From: Calcarisporiella thermophila CBS 279.70
Lineage: Eukaryota > Calcarisporiellomycota
DNA: 64,000 bases
Assembly: GCF_041956535.1 (NCBI RefSeq)
Contig: NW_027192196.1
Location: 204,921-268,920, forward strand
Reading direction: 5' to 3'
The notes under the pieces are model-generated. The model was given only the letters and a program-made list of their open reading frames with translations. It did no database searches and was not told where the DNA came from. How positions within the stretch are numbered: position 1 is the stretch's first letter; each line of letters begins with the position of its first letter. Shown here piece after piece: positions 37,977 through 49,207 of this stretch. The position numbers and the translations under genes were made by a program.

Positions 37977-39252
37977 TTATGCCAGCTTCTTTTTGACTCT
38001 TGTCTTTGCCGTCCCCCTATTCCTACACTCTCTCACCAACGTCTCCAACAGCATAATGAAGAGAGATCCGCCCACGGAAATCCCATTTAAAGCTAGTGCT
38101 ATCCACACTACGCGATCCGTCACAAATTCACACTTGGCGTAATTCCAAGAGCCATCGGACTTCATCTCAAATAATCCAGCACTTCCTCCAAACTCAGCCA
38201 TCACGCTTCGCACTGTAACTTCTCTCACCCCATGCTCAGAGGAAATTGCCCCCGTCGGAAATGCATCCGTGGAGTTCGACGATAGAACATGAGCGATATC
38301 ACAGCCAGCATGGTCATGCCCGGCGAATATGATTGTCGGTTTCAAGTGACGCAGGAGAAAATCTGAAGCATTGGCCGAGAGCATGTTCTGCTCTATGATA
38401 AAATTATTGCTGGGCAGGGTGAGGGAGTGTAAATCGCATTAAGAGATATGGGAAGAGCAATGAGTATTGGAGGAGAGTTGAGGTTACCTGTCACGCCATG
38501 TCAAGGGTGCATCCACGCATAACCCCTCTTTCTTGTAGAGAGGGACATGTGTAAGCAATATCAACTCGACGTTTTTGCCCTCTTGCTCTTCAAGCTTTCT
38601 CTTCTCCGCCATCTCCTCCAAAAATCGCCATGCTTCTGCTCGTATCTCTTCGTCCATCGCAGGCCCATCAAGCGCCATAGAATTGAAGCCTACAACTCTC
38701 ACTATTTTTCCCTCTCCTAATGATTCCTCGAATTGAAATTCCGTAGGTCCGAAAGCCTGTTCCCATCTTTCAAGCCGTGCTCGCGACATGTCTGCCCCAT
38801 AACCCACATCATGATTCCCAACTAAACTTTTAACACCGCTAAATGCACGCTGATAGCGCTCAACTCTTCGTCTAAACTCATCATCATCGATCCACTGACT
38901 AGAGAACAAATCTCCTAGAACAATAGTGTGGGTTGGACGAAGACGCTGAAGAGAAAGATGAATGTGTCGAAAGTAGAGGTCATTAAAAGCAAGATCGAGT
39001 CTCCCACGCATGCCCTGTCGATATATCTTGGCATCGCCTTCCATTTGGGGATCCGCTAAGAGCACAAGTCTGAACCCGGTATCTAAATTTTCAATTAGCT
39101 GCTGAAGAGTGTTCATCTACACCCAATCACGATTTACCTTTCCATTTCCATCCGCAGAAAAGAGTATAATTATATAGGTATGAGAGTATAACTCCAGATA
39201 TTATACCTAATAAAACCAGTAAGAGCTTTAAATATTTTAATAATAATGGCAT
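37977..39252 (-). CDS. Cdc1/Ted1-like membrane metallophosphoesterase
   Basis: Calcineurin-fold, metal-dependent phosphoesterase of the Cdc1/Ted1/MPPE1 group, which trims GPI-anchor ethanolamine phosphates in the early secretory pathway (family knowledge). Three exons: 39252-39138, 39082-38488 and 38409-37977, giving 380 residues. The metal ligands are in LLADPQ, VLGDLF, LVGNHDVGY, LLTHVP and FAGHDHAG. Exon 1 encodes the N-terminal membrane anchor (MPLLLKYLKLLLVLLGIISG) ending in WKWK. It splices via GTAAAT (39137) and TTTAG (39083) straight to DTGFRLVLLADPQ. The ATG at 39116 opens an ORF too, but that lies inside this 55-bp intron and would leave the enzyme without an anchor. A second hydrophobic segment lies near the C-terminus (VWIALALNGISVGGSLFIML). 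Confidence 0.87.
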
Positions 39253-39673
39253 CTTTATACATAACTAAGTTATATACTCGATTTGGTGACTACCAATAAA
39301 TAAAAATCAAAATTAAGCCTCTGAAATCCAAGAAAGGCTTCAATGAATCATATCATTTGATATCATCGAGTCCAGTGTTCCTAGGACAGGGGCAATTTCA
39401 AAAGTTAAATACTTTAATCGAAATAATAATTAACTAAAAATGAGAGAAGACAGTTAAATAGAAAAAAAAAAGAATCAACAAAGCAGTTCGGAAACAAATA
39501 ATAATATAGATGTATCTACTGATAAGCAAGGGAGGGCAAGTGGAGTGAGGATATGAGGGAAATAAAAAGGAGCAACAAATTTAATACGCTTACGCTATTT
39601 TCCAGTCAGCAAAGTGAATAAGGAAAAGGGAAAAGGAAAAAAAAGAAAAGAAAAGAAAAGAAAAGAAAAGACT
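39253..39673. other. Intergenic, AT-rich
   Basis: Holds the phosphoesterase promoter and the 3'UTR of the Zn2Cys6 gene, including an (AAAAG)n run next to the stop codon. No gene seen. Confidence 0.5.
39641..39670. repeat. (AAAAG)6 microsatellite
   Basis: Six perfect AAAAG units, preceded by looser GGAAAAGGGAAAAGG, lie just past the stop codon of the Zn2Cys6 gene. As transcribed it is a CTTTT repeat in the 3'UTR. Confidence 0.9.
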
Positions 39674-42426
39674 TTACATAAACAATTTTGAATGCGAGGA
39701 GGCTTCCTGTTTGAACTCCTGTTGGCCTTGCCCTTGTGTTGCGAATACACCTGGATAGCCAGCCGGCCAATCATCCAGATATGCTGGAGCAGTAGAGGGA
39801 ACTTGATCGAGACTCCCAAGCGGTGGGGTTACGAGCATAGACAAAAATGAATTTTGGCCAGGATTGGCGGCGCCTGTGGGCCATTGTAGAACTTCCTGCG
39901 GAGGCGATGAATTTTTCCCGTCGTTAAGCGGGGTTGGGGTTGTCTGCATTTGCCCTATGGTGGTCGAGGTAAACTGGGGTTGCTCCTGCCGGAAATTGGA
40001 CTGCGGAAACTGCTGCTGCATCAACGCAAACATATCAAACATAGGGGTAGTGGTTGGAGGCATAAGCGGCGTGATTGAGGCAGAATAAGAGCGACTCTGC
40101 TGTTGTGCAAGAGGATCACCGATATCTCCTAAAGAGAGCGGCGTCTCGCGACTCCTACTTGAGCTATCACTGCTACCTGAATTGATGACACTGTTCGCTT
40201 CATTTATTAGCTCAGCGACGTTGGGGGGAAGTGATTGGGTAAGGGTGGCAGGTTCCGAGGAGATTTCACATAGAGGGGGAGCAGAAGCACTACAGAGCAT
40301 GGTCTTGGCAGAAGGAAGCGTTTCTATCTGCTTGTTTAGAGGTTTAATCTCCTTTACGTATCCCATCTCATCGAGCTGAAGCTCTCTCAAGCCAACCAAA
40401 TCGCCAATAATATTACAAGCGCGCTGGGCCGACATCCACGCATCCTCCAATGTTGACAGCACGCTCATACACCGCGCAACATCCAATTTTGCTTTGGCAG
40501 CCACTTTGGGGTCAGAGGAGGTGGCGTTGTTGAGATGGATACTCGCCGCGGTGAAAATGCAATAGGTCCCGGGGTGATAGAGGAAGCGCAAACTGCCATT
40601 CTCGCGCAAACTATAGGAAATATCCACGATTGCGTTGGCTGCCTCTGTGCAGATCCGATGGGAAGGATAAGAAGTGCGAGGAACCTCTTGGTCCGGCATT
40701 GGAATGAAGGGTCGATGCAGGAGTATGACTGCGCTATGATACAGCAGATGCAATAGGCACACGGGCGGAGAGGGGAGCTGAGAAGGCCGAGTGCCAGGGG
40801 GAAGGTGGAGATGTTGAGGCAGCGCTTTGTACCAGGAGACAAGAGAGTTATGCAGCGAAGATACAAGAGAATTTGGGTTTTGTACAAAGGCAGGATTATG
40901 TTTTGCACTCAATGAATAGATGCTCTGCAGAATGCGCCCCAGAATCTCGTACAAACGAACAAGTTGTTTAAAATCAACCACTGTTTGCGGTCGAATGGCG
41001 GTTGGAGAAGAGGATCCGCGTTGTCCAGATCCAACTGGAGTGGCAGGAGAAGAGGGTGTGGAAAAGTCCTCTTCCTCTTCATCGTCATCATTTGGATATG
41101 GGACATCGAACTCTCGTTCGTCGATCGAGAGTGAGCGACCGAACTTGGCAGAGATAAACCGATCGGCCACAAAACAACACCAGAAGACACGCTTTCGAAT
41201 ACGTTTCTCCTCCTTCGGCAAGTTCCACGACTCGCAGTTGCGATTGAGCCCTAGGTCGAGTGCCATTCGAATAGCCATTCCACAGTATAGCCAAGCTCTA
41301 CTCGAGCGGCATACAGCTTGTTGATGAGCTCCCAAAAGGAGTAAAGCCTGAATGGTTGAGAGACGAGAAACGTCATAATCATTATCGAGGAGCACTTTAG
41401 CACGCTCAAAAAATATTTCGCCCGCCGATTCTGGGGCTTCGGGATCGGTACGACATCGTGGATCATCTGATATGCGCGAAGCGAGAGCATAGATGGCATT
41501 GAGAAGGAGTAGAGGCGGTGGGTTACTCTCGTCGTACAGTGCTCGCAAGAAGCTTGGCTTGTGGACGACTGGGAAAGTGGGGTAGATGTAGGTGAAGTAG
41601 AGATGAATGAGATGGTCAGAAAGATCGCGTGGAATCTGCTCAAACGGGTTGACATAATAAGGGCGTACTTCATCCGACGACTTCACTACTATTTTTGATC
41701 CAGACTTCCGCGTTGTCGATCTTACTGAGAAATGGAACACCCCATCGCTAAAAGTGCGGCTGTTTTTCACCATGAAAAGCCCACTGCTCTTTCCAAGGAA
41801 ACGAACCTAGATAAAGAATATTGATACAGCTTAAAAAGGAGGGGGCGACTCGAATATGCTAGAAAAACACTTACTTGTCCTAATTCATCAATGCATAACT
41901 GGCCCACCATATCGTTAAGCCGGTTGATCTCATTTTCACTTATTGTTTCTGCCTTATGCTCCGTCATAGGTGAATGATCAAAAGGATCTTCTACATCTGC
42001 AGAGTGAGCCCTATGGGTTCTGTCATTAGACCCAGGGGGACGCTCGTCGGATGAAGATGCGGTATTATGACGACGTACATGACGTACGGGGATCTGCTCT
42101 CCGCTCGGTGTCTCCAGTGGGCCACTTAATTCAGCAAGTACTGACTGCACACGAGGATCGCTTTTGTCGACCAAGTCTCCCAACAACTCTTCCATGCGCA
42201 TCAATCTGTTTTCTATTGCTTCAATGTAGCCTTTAGGAGGGCCACGCTTCTTGCTGAGATTGCTATAGCTGCATTCAAGGCCAAATGCTAGACAATTGGA
42301 GCAAACAGGGGTGGTTCCATCGCACTTGACTTTTTTCTTGCGACATGTATCACATGCTCTAGTAACACGCTGGCGCTTTGTGGGAAGCATTGGAATCCAA
42401 AAAGAAAAATCCTTGGGAATTTTCAT
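39674..42426 (-). CDS. Zn2Cys6 fungal-specific transcription factor
   Basis: Two exons: 42426-41875 and 41806-39674; a 69-bp intron, phase 0. They give 894 residues from the first in-frame ATG (MKIPKDFSF). The binuclear zinc cluster has six cysteines spaced C-X2-C-X6-C-X5-C-X2-C-X6-C ([14 protein letters not shown]...[12 protein letters not shown]). A linker and short coiled coil follow ([15 protein letters not shown]). [13 protein letters not shown] spans the splice site. The fungal-specific regulatory domain (PF04082-like) reads from [20 protein letters not shown] through [13 protein letters not shown] to [12 protein letters not shown]. The C-terminal 300 residues are Ser/Pro/Gln-rich and probably activating. 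The layout is that of XlnR-type regulators, but target genes cannot be told from sequence. Confidence 0.9.
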
Positions 42427-43193
42427 AGAATTGTAAATCCATTTTGCGTTATATGTGCATGAGAAATGTTGACAAATCACTTACCTCTAGTATTTATTCA
42501 ATATTTTAATAGTTTGCAACAGCAAGCCTCAAAATGATCTTGTGAATCAATGAAAATAGAGCGAGAGGGGGAAAAAAAGCGGGGAATGGATCGAAGCTAG
42601 GTATTTAGGGGGATGAGTTTGCAAAAGGGGAGCGAAAAGGGGGAAGGATGGGGAGAAATTTTCAAGATTGTCAGAAAACAAAAAGTTAAAATCAATAATG
42701 CAGAAACAACATGCGCAAACCCAGAGAATATGGAAACAGTATAAGCTCTTTGAAGCTATTGTCCTTCGGCCGAGCTTTTCGTGCGATTTGATAACCGAAA
42801 GGGGTATCCCACTTTTATTGAGTCATGGTTCCCATATATGCACCCCCCCTCTAACAAAAAACACTGTGACGTGTCAAAATGCAGCGAATTTGCCTCGTGG
42901 TCTGAAAGCAATTTTAAACTTCTTGATCTGAGAACGGCAGCCAAGGCGTGAACACTGTATATTGAGGATTTAGTATCGGGCGGCAACTCGGCGTGCAGGT
43001 TCGACCACATGGCCCCTGTTGTTTAAGGTTCCACCTGGAGCCGCCGCAGAATTCGGAGAGCCGCGGACCCCCTCCCGTGTCATTGCAACATCATAACATA
43101 GCTTTATTTGAACAGAAAATAACTTAATCAGTCTACTCTATAAGTAGGGGTGTATATGTATATAAGTTAGAAAGTTTATTTTAGCATTCGGGG
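42427..43193. other. Intergenic between two minus-strand genes
   Basis: About 770 bp with the promoter of the Zn2Cys6 gene. The open frame at 42668-42931 has no coding signature. A GC-rich patch at about 42970-43075 contrasts with its AT-rich surroundings, but I cannot assign it. Confidence 0.5.
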
Positions 43194-44490
43194 TCAGCCC
43201 AGCGTCGCGGCCGGAAAGGTGCAGCTTGGATGCTCGATGTCGGCTCTGCTCTGAATTATCCGCAACTCGCACCGACGCACCCTCTGTGCCTTGGCTAAAT
43301 CACTCTCGTCGCTCTCCAATTTATCTAGCCATTGCTTCTGGTACTCGAGCGTCCGCTGCACAATCCCTCCCAAAGATCCAATCACCTTCTCGCATGCAAC
43401 GGACAGCCCTTCTGCAACTCCATGCGCTAATGCCTCCTCAAGCCGCGCGATGAGGAGTGCAGAAAATACATCACCTGTGCCAACAAAATAGCCACCATAT
43501 GCAGGGAACGGCACAACAAATTGCTTAGTTATGCGGGGCGATTCTTGGATAAGTTCGCTGCCCACGCAATAAAGAACGCGGTTTGCATTTCCGGGAAGGG
43601 GGGGATGCGGGATATGCGGTTCATCAGGTGGGAATGGCATGGAGGAGATGACGACATATTTAATACCAATATCATGCAATTTATCAATTGCTTCCCGTGC
43701 ACTAGCTAAGTCGGTTATCTTCACGCCAGTGAGGAGCCTGGGAGCATGTAAAAAGAGGAGAAAAGAAGCCCATTAGGAATCGTGTTTATAAGGTTGTGGT
43801 ATAGGTTGAGAAAATGCGGAAGTATAGATTAGATTACTCACTCGGCTTCAAATTGGTTTGGAGTTGTGATATCAGAATACTTCAACAGGTCCCGGTAAAT
43901 AGGAACTACCTCTTCACTCACATAAAAGCGACCCTCATCTCCCATCACAGGATCACACACTATCATGAGCCATCAAAAATTAGCGGCTCTGCTACTCACG
44001 TTAATTCACAAAATCACATAATCAGAAATACTCACAGAACAGCATATTGGGACTACTCGCTCGCATCTTCTTTACAAATTCGATAATAGCACGCAACCCT
44101 TCCGCAGTGCCGATATAACCTAATCATTCAATTGTGACATAATGACACCGAAGACTTGGAAATAAGGAGAAAATACCAGTCAGCAGGTAAGTATAATCTA
44201 GCAGTCCATTTCGCTCAAGCCCAGCAAATAACTCATTGTACTGGTCCTCAGCCAGACGATGACCCCCAAGTGTCGGGTATCCTATTGCCATAGCAGCCAA
44301 GTTCAAGTCTGTCTATTCCTGGTCATTTCTTCAATGTTAACAGTCTACCTGTGTGGTTGGAAAATTCGACTGTATTCACGGTATCCACATCGAAACCTAG
44401 AAGTTGTAGAGGAAAGGTTGCGGCCTTGTTGCCACAATAGCCCGATACAACATGGGATTGAATGCTTAACACCCGCTTGCCTTCCTCCAT
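43194..44490 (-). CDS. BUD16: Pyridoxal kinase
   Basis: ATP-dependent phosphorylation of pyridoxal, pyridoxine and pyridoxamine in vitamin B6 salvage. Five exons: 44490-44349, 44281-44177, 44119-44036, 43959-43842 and 43737-43194. They give 330 residues. Landmarks are [18 protein letters not shown] and [14 protein letters not shown] at the substrate site, [26 protein letters not shown], and the anion-hole/catalytic [10 protein letters not shown] with the proton-abstracting Asp. Introns are 58-105 bp. The gene is complete. Confidence 0.95.
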
Positions 44491-44680
44491 TTCTGGTTAT
44501 CAAGTGATTAGAAATGGAGATGCTCAGGTTATATCATTGCTTCGGAATTTGAAACGATAAGCCACTCAATCCTTTATTTCGAGATAACATATTTCATATT
44601 GATTATATCACAAAATATGCTATGGGGAGAATACACTATAAAGGATTACTTGGTGATACACCGGTGCGAGACAAAAAACC

Positions 44681-45164
44681 CTAAACCCCTTGGCGATACT
44701 CTATCACTTTCTTAGTGTAGTACGCGCCTGCAAGCAGACTTGCAGTACCAAGCATTATTGGAACTGGCTTGCGTGTTTTAATGGCACGGGGAATGGATGA
44801 GCCAGCAAGAATAGCAGAGGCAGCTACAGTAGAAGTTTAAGTAAAAAAGAGTAAATCTATACAGCCAAAAAAAAAGAAATGCCACCGAATGTTTAATTAG
44901 GATGATTACCAATTGCCGTTTCATGCCCATAATCGCGATTTTGTTGAATAATATAACTATCACATTGAGTAAGAAACTCCAGAATCAGAATGCATGTCCA
45001 CACATTAAATGCCAGAGTGGTTTTCCTAATTACCCTGCAACTCCGTAAATTAATCCAACTCCCACACCTGCGACGAGCGAAGGGACCGATTTCGTACGAG
45101 CATAACCGACAATTCCTCCAACGGCACACAGACCAGCCATGGTGTAGGAAGGATGGTGTGACAT
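44681..45164 (-). CDS. TMEM14 family small membrane protein
   Basis: Three exons: 45164-45034, 44956-44910 (47 nt) and 44823-44681. They give 106 residues, the standard TMEM14 length. Four short Gly/Ala-rich hydrophobic segments are seen: YTMAGLCAVGGIVGYA, VPSLVAGVGVGLIYGVAG, ETAIAASAILAGSSI and VPIMLGTASLLAGAYY. The conserved loop QQNRDYGHE and the motif IPRAIKTRKPVP are diagnostic. Animal members sit in mitochondria or the early secretory pathway and affect haem or lipid handling; the fungal role is not known. Confidence 0.92.
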
Positions 45165-45461
45165 GTTCTCTACTATTTCCCGTTTTTTAACAAAGCTAAC
45201 AATGTTCTCTTCACCAATGCTTATTAATGGCTCAAAGCTTGAAAGTCTAATATTGGATTTTATATGTGGCGCATTTTATCCTCGGATGTTGATTTACTGC
45301 ATTAGACAATAGGGGCCGAAATTCGGTGACAATTAACCACTAATACGGTATATTGCCATACTAGAGGATCAATGATTTTATAAAAGCTTTGACCGGTAAG
45401 AGCTGTATTAACAGAGATTTTGGCTCGTTTGAGAATATAGATAAAATGATAAATACAGTGC

Positions 45462-46375
45462 TTAATCGTAATCAGACTCCTCATCCTCGTCACTCAGTGC
45501 CGAGGTAGCGTTGCTGTATATGATTTTTTGCTCACTCTTTTCTGTTTTCTCTTCTTTTCCTTCTGAAATTGCTCCTGAGGCTCTGAGCTGGTTTTCTAAA
45601 CCTACGTAATAGAAAAGGAATGGTTATATATAAGTGGTTCAGATTATTTGTAGTTATTATACAAAGAAAAAAAAGTCTTACTCTCGACTGTCATTTTCAT
45701 CCCCCCAAATGCTATTGCCCCTACTAACTGCTGGCGAAGGTCGCCCTCTCCGTAAATTAAAAGTGTCGGCACGTTGGCATCAGGATAATTGGGTATACAC
45801 TGGTCGCTCACAATCTTGACAAACTTAACATCCTTATGTCTCTGGGCAAGGGTTGCGAGGTGTTGATTCATAAGTTTACAGGCAGGAATGCTATCGAAAT
45901 GTGAGATATGTGAGAAATTCCGAAAATGCCAAAATACATTGTTAGAGTTGGGTGGGACACTCACTAATCCTTGAAAAGGTGCACGACTACCCAGGCATTT
46001 TTGCTCGTCTCCGTGACCTCATTAGTATAGTCGGGTTTGGATATTTGGACTACTTCTCCATACTTATTTCTCAGCGCCGCCTCTTGCATCTCTGCTATGC
46101 GCTTCATCCTAATATCAAAATGGCCAAATTAGTATTAAATTAATAAACCCTCCTAAGTATGAAAGCTTAATACACCTGTATGAGTGCAATATCCGCTCAT
46201 CCTCCTCATCCTCGAGCTCATCTAGTTCTTCTAATGTTCGATCTTCAAGTGAAGATTCTTTCGCCTTTGCTTCCAAGATCATCTCATCCTCTTGTTCACG
46301 TAGCTCCTCATCGGTTGGACCGGAGCGTTTCAGAATACCTTTCTGGATGAGAATGTCCTCCCATTCGGTTGCCAT
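45462..46375 (-). CDS. PLP2: Phosducin-like protein (Plp2/PhLP2 type)
   Basis: Co-chaperone of the CCT chaperonin for actin and tubulin folding (family knowledge). Four exons: 46375-46176, 46108-45965, 45890-45682 and 45601-45462. They give 230 residues. The N-terminal helical part begins MATEWEDILIQKGILKR. The thioredoxin-like domain includes WVVVHLFKDYIPACKLMN, VKFVKIVSDQCIPNYPDANVP and TLLIYGEGDL. The acidic C-terminus ends SDEDEESDYD. It lacks the redox CXXC, as expected for this family. Confidence 0.95.
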
Positions 46376-47267
46376 TTTCACTGATTTATACTAATGAGTG
46401 ATTAGATATCAATAATATATCTAATTATAATACGAAGAGCGCTGCGCCATGAATTGAAAGTTAGGCACGGCTATATATAGCTATTATAATATTGAAATAT
46501 CCAAAACGGGCCTACTGTCGACCGATTTTTATGGGGGCATCCATTGATTAAAATATTTAATTACAGATATCATAGTTGAAGTTGGAGATATTTATATACT
46601 AGCCAACCTTTTGGGGTTTTTACCAGAATCTAGAGAATAGACTACAATCACTGTCTTATCATGAAAAGATTTTTATCAATGATTTATTTGGACGGGACAC
46701 GAAGCGCATTTGAATAGGCTCTACATCTCTTATCCAAAATATTGCTAGGAATATTTCACCCTAATTCTTTTGAAATGTGTCGTATATCCTGTCACATAAG
46801 TAATTAGACAAGCCAGCCCCGAGATTAACATATGTATTTCTAGAAAAGGCCGAGTCATCCTTATTCCCCCTCATTATCAAGCAGTATTGCGCAAACTATT
46901 CAAAGAATTCTGTCGAAATATGAACTTGTAAAAGCATCCACTGTCTAGGCTCAGCTCATTTTTTCTTGTATTGTATAAAATACGTTTTTTGGTTAAAAAT
47001 AACCCAGTATTTCTATTGAATCAATATAGGTATCAAACAATAAATTGCTTGAACTTAGGGTCCTGGTTTTTTACCGGTAAGTGACAACTTGATTACATCT
47101 CTGATGACTGCAGTATATTTGATCTTTCAGTCAGTATAAGATGTACCTTAAAATGATTTATTGAATTGAAATAAGCTAGTGTGACTTCCGATTTAAATTT
47201 AGAGTATAAACAGTTGTAGGCTATTCTTTTAATTATCGTTATCATAATCTCTTCAGGTATACTAATA
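46376..47267. other. Intergenic, AT-rich
   Basis: About 900 bp of low-GC sequence between two divergent genes. No conserved gene, repeat or RNA recognised. The minus-strand open frame 47093-47275 has no motif. Confidence 0.5.
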
Positions 47268-47782
47268 ATGGGCAAGAGAAGTACGCGAATTTATTCAATA
47301 TTTTGGTGCCATTCTTCCTAATTAAAAGCATTGATTAGAGGATACATCGAATGCAACACTCACCAATGATAACGTCTCTATGCATGCTGTTAATGACGGT
47401 ACATCGGTAATACCGCCACTGATGGGTAAACAATCTATAAAACACACACTAAATCCCCCTCATATTATCTAGTTTGGATATTCATGTATATATGCTTAAT
47501 TTTGGCCTAGGGGATGTGGATGGCGATCATCTCGACGGGAAATCTCGAGTTAACCAGGAGCTTGAGCTCCTTCGATTGCGCAAACAGAATCAAAAGGAAA
47601 GTGATCCTACCATCGATCTTCTTAAAAAGATCAAGTCAAAGCCATTAAAGACAAGGGCGAAGAAACGTAAAGAGAAGCAGATTGAGCGGGCACTACAGAA
47701 CATGGATAAGGAGGACGAAAAAATTGAAAGAGCAGAAGAGCGCAGGAAAAGGCGAAAAGAGAGACGCACAGTATGGGAATGA
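47268..47782 (+). CDS. Small basic coiled-coil protein, possibly Alb1-like ribosome biogenesis factor
   Basis: A three-exon model: 47268-47280 (13 nt, ATG GGC AAG AGA A), 47339-47425 and 47511-47782. Introns of 58 and 85 bp have GTACGC...TTAG and GTAAAC...CTAG ends, and phase fits throughout. The product has 123 residues. It begins MGKRK, has an acidic stretch (GDVDGDHLDG), then a strongly basic helical tail (KPLKTRAKKRKEKQIERAL, then ERRKRRKERRTVWE). The tail resembles Alb1, the pre-60S shuttling factor (SKKxRKKxEKxLxRA pattern), but identity is weak and based on composition. A nucleolar location is likely. Without the two small exons the gene looks like an ORF with an implausible start. Confidence 0.6.
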
Positions 47783-48236
47783 AACGTGTACTTGGATGTC
47801 CTAGATCGGTGACCATGGCCGTAGCCCGGTGACCACCTCCTGTTCCTCACTGATACCTGCTTTACCTCTGTCCCCCTGTTACCCAAGACCAAATCGAAAT
47901 TTCTTCTCGAACGTCTTTGAGCTTGGCATAGTCTTTCTATATTTATTCATACTACAAATAATTTCTTGGATTTTGTTGTTTTTCTTCATTTATCTTTGTT
48001 TTTTTTTTGTTCTTTTCTTTTTTTCTTCCACTTTCGTAATAAGGCTTGTCCTTTTGGCAAGAAAAAATCCTTGGTAATTTGGGATATTTGGTTGTGGAGC
48101 TAAAAAAGATCAGCCAATCAGCACCTCACAAGGCGTGATGAAATCCAGACCGCTCCTCTGACCTCGTCTTCGATCTCTTCATCAACCATTTATTTTTTTT
48201 TTACACGTTTCTCATAAGGAATAAGTCTCTTTAATA
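47783..48236. other. Intergenic, T-rich promoter of cofilin
   Basis: A T-rich tract at about 47930-48050 and another just before the start codon (about 48190-48210) precede cofilin. No gene seen. Confidence 0.5.
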
Positions 48237-48863
48237 ATGGTAAGTAATTTTTTTCTATTTTCTCTAACACTGGCTACATCTGAGAGTGGCCGATCATTTT
48301 GAGGATGTTCTCTCCTCCCCCTATTAATGGGAAGATGGATCTCTAAGTTGCTCACTCCAATCTCATCCAACTCACTCTCTACTTATTAGTCGAGCGGCGT
48401 CGCGGTTAATTCTGAATGTCTTGAAACTTTTCAGGCTCTTAAGTTGCGAAAAAAATTCAAATACATTGTGTTCAAGTTAAATGATACCAAGACGGAGATC
48501 ATCGTGGAGACATCAGTAGAGCAAGCCTCCTACGATGATTTTGTCGAAAGCCTGCCCCCCTCCGAATGCCGCTATGCCGTGTACGATTTCGACTTTGAAA
48601 AACCCGGCGAGGGTGCGCGTAACAAGATCTGCTTCTATACCTGGTAAACCCCTTATTCTATAATGATGAAATGTGATTTTTGAATTGGTCCCTAACACCG
48701 TTTTAATAGGTCTCCTGATAGTTCCAAAATCAGGGACAAGATGCTTTACGCGTCTAGTAAGGATGCGCTGCGAAAGCAACTCGTTGGCATCGGGGCGGAA
48801 ATTCAGGGCACCTCGTTCGATGAGGTGTCTCACGAGGCCGTGCTGGATAAAGTGCTGCGTTAA
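48237..48863 (+). CDS. COF1: Cofilin (ADF/cofilin)
   Basis: Severs and depolymerises actin filaments. Exon 1 is only the ATG (48237-48239), followed directly by GTAAGT. Exon 2 is 48390-48643 and exon 3 is 48710-48863, giving 136 residues. The N-terminus [16 protein letters not shown] with its phosphorylatable Ser, the helix [14 protein letters not shown], and the actin-binding helix [20 protein letters not shown] are all present. The first intron is 150 bp, longer than average here, and may carry regulatory signals. Confidence 0.96.
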
Positions 48864-49207
48864 TTAATTGCTCTTATCCAAAAGATATTTTCAAACTGCA
48901 GTGTTTTTCTTCCCTTCTTTGTTATGTTGGTACTGCATGTCGCTTTTTTTTTCCCTTTTGTTATTTTGGCGAAGAGATATGTTTTTTGATAAGTGTGGTC
49001 AATTGAATAGACAACATAAAGTTTCAGAGTAGTAGCATCGCTCTAGTATTAAATTGACATATCTGGGGAAGAGATAGAACACACCGATGTATCTCTAGAA
49101 ACAATGGAAATACAGGAATATTATTGACTAAGAATATACACATGAAATGGAAAAAAGGAGATTAAACAGTGTATAAGAAACAGACGCGGCCATGTGAACT
49201 GTGCGGA
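48864..49207. other. Convergent 3' region of cofilin and the SMP-C2 gene
   Basis: About 340 bp of AT-rich sequence with no gene, holding both poly(A) regions. Confidence 0.5.
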
